Positions 43,393-52,219 are shown, counted from the stretch's first letter. The stretch is DNA of 64,000 bases from UBA11740 sp049273695 (GCA_049273695.1 JBASRE010000042.1:186001-250000); one strand, 5' to 3'. Made by a program: numbers and translations. Notes: a model not told the origin generated them from the letters alone.

Positions 43393-43544
43393 GTTCGTTA
43401 CCTCCGGGGAAGCAGGGCACTAAGCAGGGAAAGGATATAGCGGGAGAGGCTGGTTTAGCTACTGGACCAATTAGAGCACTAAGCCCCGGGATCGGCAATG
43501 TGGTTAGTGGCTGGTGGGTTCCGAATGGTCCGACGCGCGGGCGA

Positions 43545-44219
43545 TCAGCTGCCTCCCGATTCCTTCTTGCTTACGCTGCCGAGCCCGGTCACGCTCTTAT
43601 TCACGACCGGCGGATTTCCACCGTAGGTGACTTGTCCGACTCCCGAAACTGTTACGTCCAGTTGTTGACTCGCATAGACATCGACGTGGGCCGCGCCCGT
43701 GACCGACACTTTTGCGCGCTCAGCGCGTAGTCTGCCGGTGTCGATCTGACCGGCGCCGGTTGAGCTTATACTGATTAATTTGGTCTCGCCCGCCGCTTCG
43801 ATTCTTCCGGCGCCCTGCGAACTAATTGTCAGTTGATCGTTTTTCACGTTCGCAACCTGAATGTCGGCCGCTCCGGTTGAACTGATCGCTTCCAGATCCG
43901 GAAGCGTCATGCGCACGGTAATCGCCCGCGTCGCCGTATACGAGCCATCGTTGAAAATGCGGAGAACCCCGTTGCGCACTTCAGTTTTGACTAACGGCAG
44001 AAGGTTGTCGTCACCTTCGATCTCAAAACTGGCCGCTTGTTGACAGGTAGCCTGGATTGCAAAAGCGCCGTTGGTTTCAATCGACTTGAAAGCCGGCAAG
44101 TCTCGCTTCTCAGTCTTGCGAACGCCGGAACCCTGAACGCCTTTGCCAAGATGGCGACAGGAGGCAAAAGAACCGATTAAGGCTGCTGTCAGAGTGACTA
44201 CAAGAATGAGCTTCTTCAT
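43545..44219 (-). CDS. head-GIN domain (DUF2807) lipoprotein
   Basis: A 224-residue protein with a lipoprotein-like signal (LVVTLTAALIGSFASC, Cys21) and a DUF2807 beta-helix domain: FKSIETNGAFAIQATC, ITVRMTLPDLEAISSTGAAD, the repeated SSTGAGQ, SVTGAAHVDVYAS and VTGLGSVSKK. Such domains form a right-handed parallel beta-helix and occur in envelope proteins, some acting with anti-sigma systems. Function here unknown. The downstream end overlaps no gene, and a palindromic block starts 18 bp upstream of its start. Confidence 0.85.
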   Translation of the reverse strand: MKKLILVVTLTAALIGSFASCRHLGKGVQGSGVRKTEKRDLPAFKSIETNGAFAIQATCQQAASFEIEGDDNLLPLVKTEVRNGVLRIFNDGSYTATRAITVRMTLPDLEAISSTGAADIQVANVKNDQLTISSQGAGRIEAAGETKLISISSTGAGQIDTGRLRAERAKVSVTGAAHVDVYASQQLDVTVSGVGQVTYGGNPPVVNKSVTGLGSVSKKESGGS

Positions 44220-44237
44220 CTAATCATCTCCTGAGAT

Positions 44238-44440
44238 AGCTCCGTAGGAGCCGGATGTTTACAGCTATGAACGCCCGTTTAAATTCCAAGCTCCGTTAGG
44301 AGCGCAATGTTTATAGTCCACCGTAGCCCCTCAAATCTCCTAAGCTCCGTCGGAGCGACATGATGCATTACGCTCTTTCAGAGCTTTGGGTTCTGATATT
44401 GAATTAGGGCTCTAAACATTTCGTGCCTACTGGCACGAAA
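44238..44440. repeat. GCTCC/GGAGC palindromic block 1
   Basis: A 203-bp composite of short hairpins: AGCTCCGTAGGAGC, AGCTCCGTTAGGAGCG, AGCTCCGTCGGAGCG, CGCTCTTTCAGAGCT and, at the end, CGTGCCTACTGGCACG. The words ATGTTTATAG near the left and CTAAACAT near the right are complementary, so the entire block can fold as one long hairpin. It abuts the stop of the pentapeptide gene. Related blocks: 46006-46152 and 46761-46906, all in the same orientation. Confidence 0.88.
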
Positions 44441-44441
44441 A

Positions 44442-45956
44442 TCAGCGCATGAACTTTCGTCGAATGGCGAGTGCAAGAAGGGCCGCCTGAACCGGACCCA
44501 AAATTGTTTCCAGAAGTACGACAGTCTGCGCCGCCGTCGTTGCTGGTTTCGGTTCAGGCCGTTGCAGCGTCATGACGCCTAGGCTATAGGCCAGTGCACG
44601 TTTGAATGGCAGCGATTCAACAACATCAAAGCGTTTTGCAATTGCCACATCGCTTTCACGCCCCAATTTTTGCTCGGATGGAGCGAAGCCGACTCGCGTG
44701 TAAACCCCAGCGAAGAGCAGCCAGAATACGATCAGCACAGTAAAGGCCCTCATGATTCGCTCACCATAGCCGCTTGCTACCCAGTAAATCCAATGCAGTA
44801 AGTCAAAACCGGCGCAGTAGACAATCAGGAGTCGTTTCAATCTTGTTCGCGTTCGTCCCAAGCTCTTACCGTTACGCCTAATAGACCGAGCTAGTCTATT
44901 CAGAGTTCTCTTAATCGCCTTCCAATGTGAACTGCCCCGCAATTTCCATTTCAGGCGCCGGGCATCCATTGCCATGTAGCGAAACCTCGAGGCTTCTTCA
45001 TAGCGGTGGTTGTCTTCGGCATTCACCGCGAGCTGTGTGTAAATGATCGCCAAAAGTCGGTGCGGAGAAAGGATGCCATTTCGCTTGAGTTCCTGTAGTT
45101 CAAGAGCAAGGCTATTCCTGCCCCACGGCCAATCGACGTTGATGAAAGTCAGCTTGCGAGTGTCCAAATTCGCGAACCAGTGGGGTCTTAGAGCTACCGT
45201 ATGAAAAGAAACGGCTTCCGGTCTTTCAAACCGCGAAAACTGAAAGTCGATTGATGTCTGGTTACCGAAGACGCGTTTCTTCCCGCCTGAAAAGATAACG
45301 TAGCTAGCGAAAGTCGTGTAATGAAAATACACTTTTCCACAAAAAGTGGTTTGCATGAAGTAAGCGCGTTCTTTGAATAGCGCGGAAGTGAAATGAGTTC
45401 GGCGGTCAAACGTGGCGTTATTAAAGAAAGCTCGTGCCTCGAATGTCGCACCGGTAAACGAAATACCCCTGTTGAATTTCGTGCGTGTGAAATACACGTA
45501 CCCCCAAAAGTGTGCGCTGTAAAAATGCCCTTCGCTCGCAAAAGTAGCGTCGCGAAAATCCGCTGAGTCAGCGAATCGGGCCCGCTCGAAGCTCGCCTCT
45601 GCTAAAAAAGTCACAAATTGAAAATTTGCAGCAGTTGAGAACTCAACCTTGTCGAATGAGACCTTTGCCGGAAACCACGCCCCACAAAAGTTGAAATCTT
45701 CCTTCTCGAGTTTTCTAACGAGTGCAGCCTCGAAATCAACACTCTTCTCCTTGCCGGGAAAGTGAAGCACGCAGTAAGGCTGTCCTTCGTGTTCTCTGTA
45801 GAAAGGTTGTCCAGCGCACGCACGACGCATAAGATCTTTGTCATCGTCAGTTTGCAGGTCTCTGCAGTAGCAAACAAAATCGGATAAGCGTTCAGAGGTA
45901 GGTGAGTCGGGCATAGCACCTCGCGCGGGGTCTGAGATTGCTGCGCCCTTATACAT
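44442..45956 (-). CDS. pentapeptide-repeat membrane protein
   Basis: A 504-residue protein. After a Cys-rich start (FVCYCRDLQTDDDKD; GQPYCVLHFP) it has about 30 pentapeptide-type repeats (about residues 95-240, e.g. ASFERARFADSADFRDATFA) that form a square beta-helix, then a helical basic region and two or three membrane helices near the end (ERIMRAFTVLIVFWLLFAGV and the final LLETILGPVQAALLALAI). This plan resembles proteins in which a pentapeptide domain is joined to an ion-channel-like segment. Role unknown. Flanked on both sides by palindromic blocks in direct orientation, which may mark it as a mobile or exchanged unit. Confidence 0.85.
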   Translation of the reverse strand: MYKGAAISDPARGAMPDSPTSERLSDFVCYCRDLQTDDDKDLMRRACAGQPFYREHEGQPYCVLHFPGKEKSVDFEAALVRKLEKEDFNFCGAWFPAKVSFDKVEFSTAANFQFVTFLAEASFERARFADSADFRDATFASEGHFYSAHFWGYVYFTRTKFNRGISFTGATFEARAFFNNATFDRRTHFTSALFKERAYFMQTTFCGKVYFHYTTFASYVIFSGGKKRVFGNQTSIDFQFSRFERPEAVSFHTVALRPHWFANLDTRKLTFINVDWPWGRNSLALELQELKRNGILSPHRLLAIIYTQLAVNAEDNHRYEEASRFRYMAMDARRLKWKLRGSSHWKAIKRTLNRLARSIRRNGKSLGRTRTRLKRLLIVYCAGFDLLHWIYWVASGYGERIMRAFTVLIVFWLLFAGVYTRVGFAPSEQKLGRESDVAIAKRFDVVESLPFKRALAYSLGVMTLQRPEPKPATTAAQTVVLLETILGPVQAALLALAIRRKFMR

Positions 45957-46005
45957 CAGGCGTTGAGGATTGTCATCACTTGGCGAACCATCGGACTGTG
46001 TCTTC

Positions 46006-46152
46006 AGCTCCGTCAGGAGCGCGATGTTTATAGCTCACAATCGCCCTCTCAAATTTCAAAAGCTCCGGAGGAGCGAAATAGATCGCGCTCTGTCAGAGCT
46101 AGTTTCAAAAGAGAGTACGGGAGCTATAAACATTTCGTGCCTAACGGCACGA
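46006..46152. repeat. GCTCC/GGAGC palindromic block 2
   Basis: Order of elements: AGCTCCGTCAGGAGCGCGA, TGTTTATAGCTC, AGCTCCGGAGGAGCG, CGCTCTGTCAGAGCT, GAGCTATAAACATTTCG, CGTGCCTAACGGCACG. The second and fifth elements pair, making a long cruciform. Same order as in blocks 1 and 3. Confidence 0.9.
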
Positions 46153-46324
46153 GGTGCAAAGAGAAATCAAGCGCTTCGCGTGCAGATTAGTGAGGCAAAG
46201 CAATACGCGTCGGATGGTGCGTGGCTGCCCGTCAAATCCCAATTACTTGTAGATTGTCACTCATAGTCTGTAGACACTGACGATCATTTGGGGTATCAAA
46301 CGTCAGCCTGGCAACGCAATACTC

Positions 46325-46771
46325 ATGGCGGCTGATCGCATCCGTAAGAAGCTACGTCGCACCAAACAGCGCGGCGCGTCCGCAGATCGGCCGCAGAATC
46401 TCGATTGCAAGCAGCTTGCCTTACCGCAAGAAGAGATCCGCCACCTAGTCTTGTCATCGACAATTCGATACAGAATCGAGCCATTTGTCCGGCAAATGGT
46501 GCGAGTGATGGATAACATCAAGGCTGGTCGAGTCCAAAGGGTCGCGACGTTAACGGTCTCAACGCGAGATCAATCACGAGCGGCGCTCATAACAGCGATC
46601 TCAAACGCGGCCAGGGAAGGGAACACATTGGCGGCGCATGAGACAGCTTTCCTTGCTGCGCTGTATGCCTACGAAAACGGCCTCGATCATCTCCGTGCGT
46701 TCATGGGATATCTGGCTAGCTTGAGGAAGCCAACTCGTCAATCCAAACGCAAAAGTTTGAAGCTCCGTTAG
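46325..46771 (+). CDS. hypothetical basic protein
   Basis: A 148-residue frame with a basic N terminus (DRIRKKLRRTKQRG) and a helical body (LVLSSTIRYRIEPFVRQMVR, AALYAYENGLDHLRAFMGYL). No family recognised. Its last codons (KLR and the TAG stop) are supplied by palindromic block 3, so the original 3' end may have been replaced when the repeat arrived. It lies between two such blocks. Translation is plausible but unproven. Confidence 0.45.
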   Translation: MAADRIRKKLRRTKQRGASADRPQNLDCKQLALPQEEIRHLVLSSTIRYRIEPFVRQMVRVMDNIKAGRVQRVATLTVSTRDQSRAALITAISNAAREGNTLAAHETAFLAALYAYENGLDHLRAFMGYLASLRKPTRQSKRKSLKLR

Positions 46772-46906
46772 GAGCGCAATGTCTATAGTTCGCGGCCGAC
46801 CCAAAAATTGGAGCTCTGAAGGAGCGACATAAACATTTCGCTCCTTCAGAGCTTAGATCAAAAGCGAAATCGGGAAGCTATAAACATTTCGTGCCTAACG
46901 GCACGA
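46761..46906. repeat. GCTCC/GGAGC palindromic block 3
   Basis: AGCTCCGTTAGGAGCG, then ATGTCTATAG, GGAGCTCTGAAGGAGCG, CGCTCCTTCAGAGCT, AGCTATAAACATTTCG and CGTGCCTAACGGCACG. The right third is nearly identical to that of block 2. Two further palindromes follow at 46909-46925 (AATGGGCATAGCCCATT) and 46946-46964 (GGTAAGGCAGAGCCTTACC). Confidence 0.9.
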
Positions 46907-47015
46907 AGAATGGGCATAGCCCATTCAGGAGCATTGACCTAAAACGGTAAGGCAGAGCCTTACCGCACATCAGGCGGCACAGCCGCAACGCCGCTTTTAT
47001 TAAGAGGCGAACGGT

Positions 47016-47450
47016 TCAACGCAAACACATCATCGTACCTTGCATGGTGGCGACCAACTCTTTTTCAGAATTCGTGCGGAGGGCAAAGACATCCGCGCGG
47101 ACGACAGTCAACGTTCGTCCAGCCTTGATAACTTCCGCGCGCGCGACAAACATTTCACCGCGCGCGGGCCGCAGCAAGTTCACTTTGAATTCAATACTAA
47201 GCACCCGCGAGCCGGCCGGCATTAGAGTATGTGCTGCGTAACCGGCTGCCGAGTCCGCCATGGTCGTGATCACTCCCGCGTGAAGGTGTCCGTTTTGTTG
47301 AGTCAGATCCGCGCGAAAGGGTAACTCAATTTCCACAACGCCGGGTTCGACGCGGGCGAGCCGCGCGCCAATCAGATTCATGATTGATTGTTGCGCAAAG
47401 CTGTTGGCGACGGCTTCAGCAAAGGATGTATTGAGCGGTTTCACGTCCAA
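47016..47450 (-). CDS. PaaI-type hotdog-fold thioesterase
   Basis: A 144-residue protein of the PaaI/hotdog family: the helix-strand motif NGHLHAGVITTMADSAAGYA includes the Gly-His-x-His-x-Gly region and the catalytic Asp, followed by SIEFKVNLLRPARGEMFVAR and a closing LVATMQGTMMCL strand. These enzymes hydrolyse acyl-CoA thioesters in the cytoplasm, often to free trapped CoA. No pathway neighbour identifies the substrate. Confidence 0.9.
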   Translation of the reverse strand: MDVKPLNTSFAEAVANSFAQQSIMNLIGARLARVEPGVVEIELPFRADLTQQNGHLHAGVITTMADSAAGYAAHTLMPAGSRVLSIEFKVNLLRPARGEMFVARAEVIKAGRTLTVVRADVFALRTNSEKELVATMQGTMMCLR

Positions 47451-47453
47451 TTA

Positions 47454-47754
47454 CTACAGTTTGCGAGACAATCGTTCCTGCCAATAGCCGGGCCGGCGAT
47501 GTAAGTGCATCACGGCAATAATGGGATTGAGTCAACCTCAATGGAGTAGAGAATGCTGTAGGGAAACGTGTGCGTCAAACAGCGCCGACGTCCTGCTCAA
47601 TCACGCGCCAGCTTTTCGGATTTCTTAATATCCGTTCAATTGCAGCTTCAACTTCGATTGTGAAAGCTGCGCCGAGACCGGAGCGACGGTTTTCATAGAA
47701 AGCAGCAGCTTCGCGGTATTCCAGACGCGCTTCCGGGTGGAAGTCGTAGGTCAT
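47454..47754 (-). pseudogene. RelE/ParE-type toxin, frameshifted
   Basis: Begins at 47754 as MTYDFHPEARLEYREAAAFY, typical of the ParE/RelE plasmid-stabilisation family, and is in phase up to about VIEQDV. A lost base near 47591 shifts the frame to RRCLTHTFPYSILYSIEVDS, and a second lost base near 47525 shifts it again to AVMHLHRRPGYWQERL and a stop at 47454. All three pieces belong to one family in the right order, and total length with both bases restored is 100 residues, the family norm. The antitoxin gene lies 4 bp upstream and is intact. Real decay or two sequence errors are both possible. Confidence 0.85.
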
Positions 47755-47758
47755 TCAG

Positions 47759-48028
47759 TCATCGGCCAACCAGTCGGCGAACCTCTTCGATGACCTGCTC
47801 ACCGGAAATAGGCTGAACCTGCCCCGCGCGAATCTCGTCGCGGCGGCGAACCGCTTCTACCGACCAAAGCCGCTGAATCTCGTCAGAGTCCTCGGACTCC
47901 AGGCTCTGAACGAGTCTATCGGCGAGCAACGCCCTTGATGCCGGTGGCAATTTGATCGCCTCTTCCGTGATCTGATCCAGAGTAAGTGGCATGGAAAACA
48001 TAGTAGTCCGCTCGCTAAATAAGCTCAA
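47759..48028 (-). CDS. addiction-module antitoxin
   Basis: An 89-residue acidic protein of the addiction-module component family (TIGR02574-like): TLDQITEEAIKLPPASRALLA, DRLVQSLESED and the C-terminal RRDEIRAGQVQPISGEQVIE, which in such pairs covers the toxin active site. It is the first gene of a pair with the frameshifted toxin at 47454-47754. M1 could also be the ATG a few codons on (MFSMPLTLDQI), which matches the family start better. Confidence 0.85.
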   Translation of the reverse strand: MSLFSERTTMFSMPLTLDQITEEAIKLPPASRALLADRLVQSLESEDSDEIQRLWSVEAVRRRDEIRAGQVQPISGEQVIEEVRRLVGR

Positions 48029-48059
48029 GGGCCTCCGAAAAATGACCCACTTTTGTTTG

Positions 48060-49784
48060 TCACTTCACCGCCAGATCCAGCGACGACCGATCATTCAAGA
48101 CAATCCATTCAATAATCGACAGCGGCAAACTGCCATTCTTAATCAGGTCGTCGTGAAACTGGCCGAGACGAAAGTCTTTGCCCTTTTGGTCTCGGTACTT
48201 GCCGAGCAGACGCATAATCTGCCACTTGCCTGTGATGTAAGTAATCTTTTGCGTCGGGCTCGCCGCGGCGCCGGCCGCTTCTCCAGTCGCGGCTTCGCGA
48301 TCCAAGCCGCCGGCTTCCATGAAATATTTCACCGCTTCGTCGAACGTCCAACGGCCCGTGTGCAGGTTCACATCCACGCCGATGCGCGCTGAGCGATAGC
48401 GCGACAAACGCAGAATCTGTCCCTGCGAAGCTGAGTTCGCCGGATACAACCCTGTCCGCATCAACATCTCTTCGCCGTACAGCGCCCATCCTTCAATCAT
48501 CACTCCGTCGCCGTGCTGCCGCCGAATTTCGTTCTTCACATTGTTGGCGATCGACAGTTGCAGAAAGTGGCCGGGAATTCCTTCGTGCCCGAGAATCGGC
48601 CGCGGATCTTCGATCGCCGCGCGAATGTAGAAGTTGCCGCTCTTGGGATTGTAAGTCGGAATGAAATAGAAGCCGCTCGGGTCTTTGTCGTAAACGCCGG
48701 GCGGATTCATGAAGCCGCCAGGGCTGGTCGGCTTGAACGCTTCGGGCAGTTGGCGAATCTCAAACGGACCGAGGTAAGACGGCAAAGTGATCAGCCGGTG
48801 CTCTTTCAGAAAGCTGATCATTTCCGCCTGCCGGCTCTCGTAAGCTTTTAAAAAGTCATCCTGATCTTTAGGAATCACTTTCGCGCGCGACGGGTCGGGA
48901 TTAGCCAGAGAAGGATCCGGCAGCATCGATTCCATCGCGCGATAGCGCGCCAGTTCGGTCTGCCCGAGCATCTCGACCTGCTTTCCATCGAGCGGCAGCA
49001 AATAGACGTGCTTGAGCAGATAGTTGTAATTGCTTTCGCCCATCGGCGCGAACGCCGGCATTGTGTTCAGATGCTTCTCGAGCCAATCGGCATACGCGTG
49101 AATCGCTTTGATGGCCGTGTCACGCGCGGTCACCAGCTCGTTCATTTCGGCTGGCGATAAGTTCTTCGCCAGCGCACTCATCATGCTGTCTTTGAAGAGG
49201 CTGTCGATCGAACGCGCCGAGTCGATCGCGAGTTGAGCATAAAGCTTTACGGGCCGCGTCAGATTGCGCTTGCCTTGCTCGAGCAGCGCCGGCATTGCTT
49301 TCAGGCGCGCGGTGGCAGACAGCGCGCGGTTTCTGGGCGCGTCGTACTCCTTCTTCAGCAACGAAAAGATTCCGTTCGAGCACTCGTTGACGTAAACCTG
49401 CGGATCGCGGTGCTCGAAGTCCATGACGCGATCAAAGAAGACGGGCGCCTCGAGTTGCGCGCGGAACAAAAGCCAGTCGATCTGATCATCTTTACTCCAC
49501 TTGCTTGTGCGCATGCTGTTCAATTGCGACAGCAGCCTCACAACGCGTGCACGACGTGTCGCAAGGGCCGCGGGAGAGTAATCCGTCAGCTTGTGATCCC
49601 ACGTGTGCAGCCCCGCATCGCTGGAAAAAACCGGATACTGCTGATTGCGCCAGTTGTAGTAATCCTCAGCCGCGCGGCGCAGAGTGCTCGGCGAAGCATT
49701 CGGTTGCGCATGTGCTGACGTGCTAGTGAGAAGCGTCACGGCCGAACAAAGGAGAACGAGTATCTTGAGTTTCATTCTACTCAC
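48060..49784 (-). CDS. DUF885 family secreted hydrolase
   Basis: A 574-residue exported protein (signal LKILVLLCSAVTLLTSTSAH) of the DUF885 family, near the usual 570-600 residues. The metal-binding helix motif HEGIPGHFLQ (HExxxxH type) is present, along with the mid-family RVMDFEHRDPQVYV and the late GWALYGEEMLM, where Glu is a third-ligand candidate. DUF885 proteins are predicted zinc metallopeptidases acting in the periplasm. Its 3' end leaves 31 bp before the antitoxin gene start. Confidence 0.88.
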   Translation of the reverse strand: MSRMKLKILVLLCSAVTLLTSTSAHAQPNASPSTLRRAAEDYYNWRNQQYPVFSSDAGLHTWDHKLTDYSPAALATRRARVVRLLSQLNSMRTSKWSKDDQIDWLLFRAQLEAPVFFDRVMDFEHRDPQVYVNECSNGIFSLLKKEYDAPRNRALSATARLKAMPALLEQGKRNLTRPVKLYAQLAIDSARSIDSLFKDSMMSALAKNLSPAEMNELVTARDTAIKAIHAYADWLEKHLNTMPAFAPMGESNYNYLLKHVYLLPLDGKQVEMLGQTELARYRAMESMLPDPSLANPDPSRAKVIPKDQDDFLKAYESRQAEMISFLKEHRLITLPSYLGPFEIRQLPEAFKPTSPGGFMNPPGVYDKDPSGFYFIPTYNPKSGNFYIRAAIEDPRPILGHEGIPGHFLQLSIANNVKNEIRRQHGDGVMIEGWALYGEEMLMRTGLYPANSASQGQILRLSRYRSARIGVDVNLHTGRWTFDEAVKYFMEAGGLDREAATGEAAGAAASPTQKITYITGKWQIMRLLGKYRDQKGKDFRLGQFHDDLIKNGSLPLSIIEWIVLNDRSSLDLAVK

Positions 49785-49837
49785 CCGAATCGTCGGATTG
49801 GAACGCGACGAATATTACAGCATTCGCGTGGTTCTAC

Positions 49838-49947
49838 GGCTTTGCGAAACTTTGCGACTTGGCGCATTTTGCTTTCCCCAACCCCTCCCGCAGGCGGGGA
49901 AGGGAAGGAGTTCACGCACAGGCGCTAAGACGCAAAGTCGCGCAAAT
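49838..49947. repeat. CGCAAAG hairpin repeat, copy C
   Basis: Arms (49838-49870, and 49911-49947 with gacgcaaagtcgcgcaaa) enclose a different loop than copies A, B and D: a GC-rich secondary hairpin CCCCAACCCCTCCCGC with its partner GGCGGGGAAGGG. The loop looks like a second repeat nested in the first. Confidence 0.8.
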
Positions 49948-49971
49948 GTACGAGACCATGCCGTTGACGAC

Positions 49972-50430
49972 TCAGCCCTGTTCTGTTTTCCGCTTCGCGT
50001 AGATAGGTTCGAAAGAACGGGTGGTGTGGTCGGTCACGCTGGTCATCGGCGGAAGCATTTCCGGGGTGGCGGCACCTAGCTGGCCGGTTTGCCGTTCGTC
50101 ACCGCCGGGAAGGTCGTGCGACTTTCTGCCGATGCGCCGCACAGCCATCAAATTGATAACGAAGTTAATGATGAATGCAGTCGAGCTAATTAGAAGATAA
50201 GCGAAAACGAAAAAGTCGCTGAGTCCGACTTTCTTCAGGACTATCATTCCGCCAAGAATCAGGCCCAGGCCAAAGACCGTAATCCAAAACAAGCCATCGA
50301 GATACTCATCCAGCCGCTTTTCGGTTCGTTTGACCTCGCCAGTGGGGTCCTGGTTTATCAATTGGACGCCGCAACGATTGCAGTATTTCGTCGGCTGCGA
50401 CAGCGCGATTCCACAAGCGTGACAGTACAT
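49972..50430 (-). CDS. zinc-ribbon membrane protein
   Basis: A 152-residue protein starting MYCHACGIALSQPTKYCNRC, a zinc ribbon with two CxxC pairs, followed by two membrane helices (about 50-72 and 80-105: GLFWITVFGLGLILGGMIVL, FAYLLISSTAFIINFVINLM) and a hydrophilic tail. This is a common small-protein plan in Acidobacteriota with unknown role. The start at 50430 is chosen at the zinc ribbon; a GGAG site (50440) precedes it. Confidence 0.78.
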   Translation of the reverse strand: MYCHACGIALSQPTKYCNRCGVQLINQDPTGEVKRTEKRLDEYLDGLFWITVFGLGLILGGMIVLKKVGLSDFFVFAYLLISSTAFIINFVINLMAVRRIGRKSHDLPGGDERQTGQLGAATPEMLPPMTSVTDHTTRSFEPIYAKRKTEQG

Positions 50431-50449
50431 GATCGACTCCTGCAGCTTA

Positions 50450-50869
50450 CTACGTTGTTTTGCGTCTCGAGGTTTTCTGGAAATTGGTTTCGCCGGACAG
50501 CAACTGTCGAAATTTCGGAGGAGCAATCAGCTGCCACGCCTCGCGAAGGTGGAGTTCCAGTTCTTTATCACTTACCCGACCAACTTCGATTCCAACCCAC
50601 CCGCTTGGGCCGACGTATGGCGGCCGATAGAACTTCTTCGGCGATTTCTTGATCAGCATTTCCTGAATTCCAATCGCGGCCGGCACAGTCACCGCGACGT
50701 GGCCATCGCCGTGATGATTGTTCGAGAACATCGCAAAGACTTTCTTGCCCACAAACCACGTGGGCTCGCCGTGGGAAATTTTCTCCCATGTTTCCGGAAG
50801 CGAAAGACAGATGCGCCGCACGCGCTCGATCTGCTCTTCGCCGTCTTTCGGTTTTGCCTTTGGACTCAC
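50450..50869 (-). CDS. MmcQ/YjbR family protein
   Basis: A 139-residue protein of the MmcQ/YjbR family: ERVRRICLSLPETWEKISHG, PTWFVGKKVFAMF, then KFYRPPYVGPSGWVGIEVG. The fold is a double-wing DNA-binding-like domain of unknown role. GTG at 50869 starts five bases after the DinB stop. It is the last gene of a four-gene operon (GNAT, unknown, DinB, YjbR) with overlapping or adjoining ends. Confidence 0.85.
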   Translation of the reverse strand: MSPKAKPKDGEEQIERVRRICLSLPETWEKISHGEPTWFVGKKVFAMFSNNHHGDGHVAVTVPAAIGIQEMLIKKSPKKFYRPPYVGPSGWVGIEVGRVSDKELELHLREAWQLIAPPKFRQLLSGETNFQKTSRRKTT

Positions 50870-50873
50870 GGGT

Positions 50874-51383
50874 TTAGAACTTCCAATCCGCTTCCGGCCG
50901 GCCCAGCCACAGCCAGGCGATGTAATCGACCAACGGCGGTTCGCCACCAAGCTCGCGCAGCCGCGCATTCACCTGGCCGCGATGATACAGACTGTGTAGC
51001 GCGACTTGCTGCGCGGTTTGTCCGAGCGTTGTGTTCGCGGCCTCGCGGCCGAGCGGTTTGGTTAGCCTCGAAGCCCAGGGCACGTTCAGCGGTTGCGAGA
51101 GATCGTCGTCGGTCCACTTTTCCAAATGAGCATACAGCTCAGGATAGTAACTGCGTCCCCATTCGATCAGCGGTGCGATTTCGTCGAACGTCGCAAAGGG
51201 CGTGAACCGCGTCTCGCCTTGCCACACGCGCAGGAATGCGCGCTGCACCATGTGCACGTGATAGAACAACTCGCGCAGCTTTGTGTCCGCACGCGCCGCA
51301 TCTGACGCAAGCACCGCACGCCACACACTCGCGTCCGCCCATTCCATGTGCCGAAACAAATCGTTGAGATCGCTTAGATTCAT
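50874..51383 (-). CDS. DinB family protein
   Basis: A 169-residue four-helix-bundle protein. Three metal-site His residues fit the DinB pattern: FRHMEWADASVW near the start, ELFYHVHMVQRAFLRVWQGE in the middle and LHSLYHRGQVNARLRELGGE near the end. Members are metal-dependent transferases or hydrolases, some using mycothiol or bacillithiol. Start 51383 overlaps the upstream stop as TAATG, so translation is likely coupled. Confidence 0.88.
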   Translation of the reverse strand: MNLSDLNDLFRHMEWADASVWRAVLASDAARADTKLRELFYHVHMVQRAFLRVWQGETRFTPFATFDEIAPLIEWGRSYYPELYAHLEKWTDDDLSQPLNVPWASRLTKPLGREAANTTLGQTAQQVALHSLYHRGQVNARLRELGGEPPLVDYIAWLWLGRPEADWKF

Positions 51384-51685
51384 TAGCTCAGAAGAGTCGA
51401 AAGAAATTCCCGCGTGCCGTCGGGTCCGGTAACTTCCAGCCAAACGTCCCCGCCGTCAGGTTCGGTCGTCAGAACGAATTTCAAGAAGCGGCAGCACTGC
51501 CGCTCGGCATCGATGGTTTTCACCGCCGTCATCAGGACTTCGGTTGACGGAGCAAATCGCCATCGAAATCCGTTGCGCAACGGAACACGTGCCGTCGCTT
51601 CCGCCAGCAGTCCCGGCAACAACCCGGTTCGCCGCGCCTCCAATTCCGCGGGCGTGAGCTCACAACCGATCGGGAGTTCTTTCAT
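51383..51685 (-). CDS. conserved small protein of unknown function
   Basis: A 100-residue protein with a CELTPAELEARRTGLLPGLL start and a Cys pair in DAERQCCRFLKFVLTTEPDG. I have a sense of it as a common partner of stress-type regulators, but I do not recognise a named family. It overlaps the GNAT gene by 4 bp (ATGA) and the DinB gene by 1 bp. Confidence 0.75.
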   Translation of the reverse strand: MKELPIGCELTPAELEARRTGLLPGLLAEATARVPLRNGFRWRFAPSTEVLMTAVKTIDAERQCCRFLKFVLTTEPDGGDVWLEVTGPDGTREFLSTLLS

Positions 51686-52209
51686 GGCTCTGACGGTTTG
51701 TTGTCTGTCGAAAATAGCTTAACTTCGTCCGCCTCGTCCGACAATCTGATCAAGCGTTGAAACTTCAATCCAATCCTGCCCAACAGTTTCGCCGAAGGCT
51801 CATTGTCCGGCGTGGTGATGGCGAGAATGCGATTAAGCTGGAGCACTTCACGCGCGTGTCGCATCACCTCTGCCGCTGACTCGTGCGCGTAACCTTTGTC
51901 CCAGTACTCGGGCAGGAAAGCGAAACCGATGTCGGGTTCAGGCAAAGTATCACGCTTGATGAGGCCGCAGATTCCGATCGCTCTTCCGTTCTCTTTCAGG
52001 CCCACCCGGAACAATCCAAAGCCGTTCTCTTCGTAACTTTTCATCGGTCCATTGCGAATGTAGGCACGTGCATCGTCGAGCGTGCGCGCGCCTTTGTCGC
52101 CGACATATTGCAGGAACGAAGGCTCATTCAGAAGTCGCAGAATGAACTCGGCATCCGTTTCCGGCGATAGGTGTCGCAGCGTGAGCCGCTCAGTAGTAAG
52201 TTCGAACAT
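51682..52209 (-). CDS. GNAT family N-acetyltransferase (RimJ/RimL type)
   Basis: A 175-residue protein starting with the RimJ/RimL phrase FELTTERLTLRHLSPETDAE, then the GNAT core ICGLIKRDTLPEPDIGFAFL, and the acetyl-CoA loop with HESAAEVMRHA; ends with AKLLGRIGLKFQRLIRL. Such enzymes acetylate protein N termini or small molecules. It is the first gene of the overlapping minus-strand operon that runs down to 50450. Confidence 0.92.
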   Translation of the reverse strand: MFELTTERLTLRHLSPETDAEFILRLLNEPSFLQYVGDKGARTLDDARAYIRNGPMKSYEENGFGLFRVGLKENGRAIGICGLIKRDTLPEPDIGFAFLPEYWDKGYAHESAAEVMRHAREVLQLNRILAITTPDNEPSAKLLGRIGLKFQRLIRLSDEADEVKLFSTDNKPSEP

Positions 52210-52219
52210 TGGTTCTTAT

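Noticed and set aside
44238..46906. CRISPR array
   Set aside because: Elements are of unequal spacing and palindromic, spacers are not constant in length, and no cas gene is near.
47454..47754. Programmed frameshifting in the toxins
   Set aside because: No slippery heptamer or downstream structure is seen at the break points, and the first toxin needs two separate shifts.
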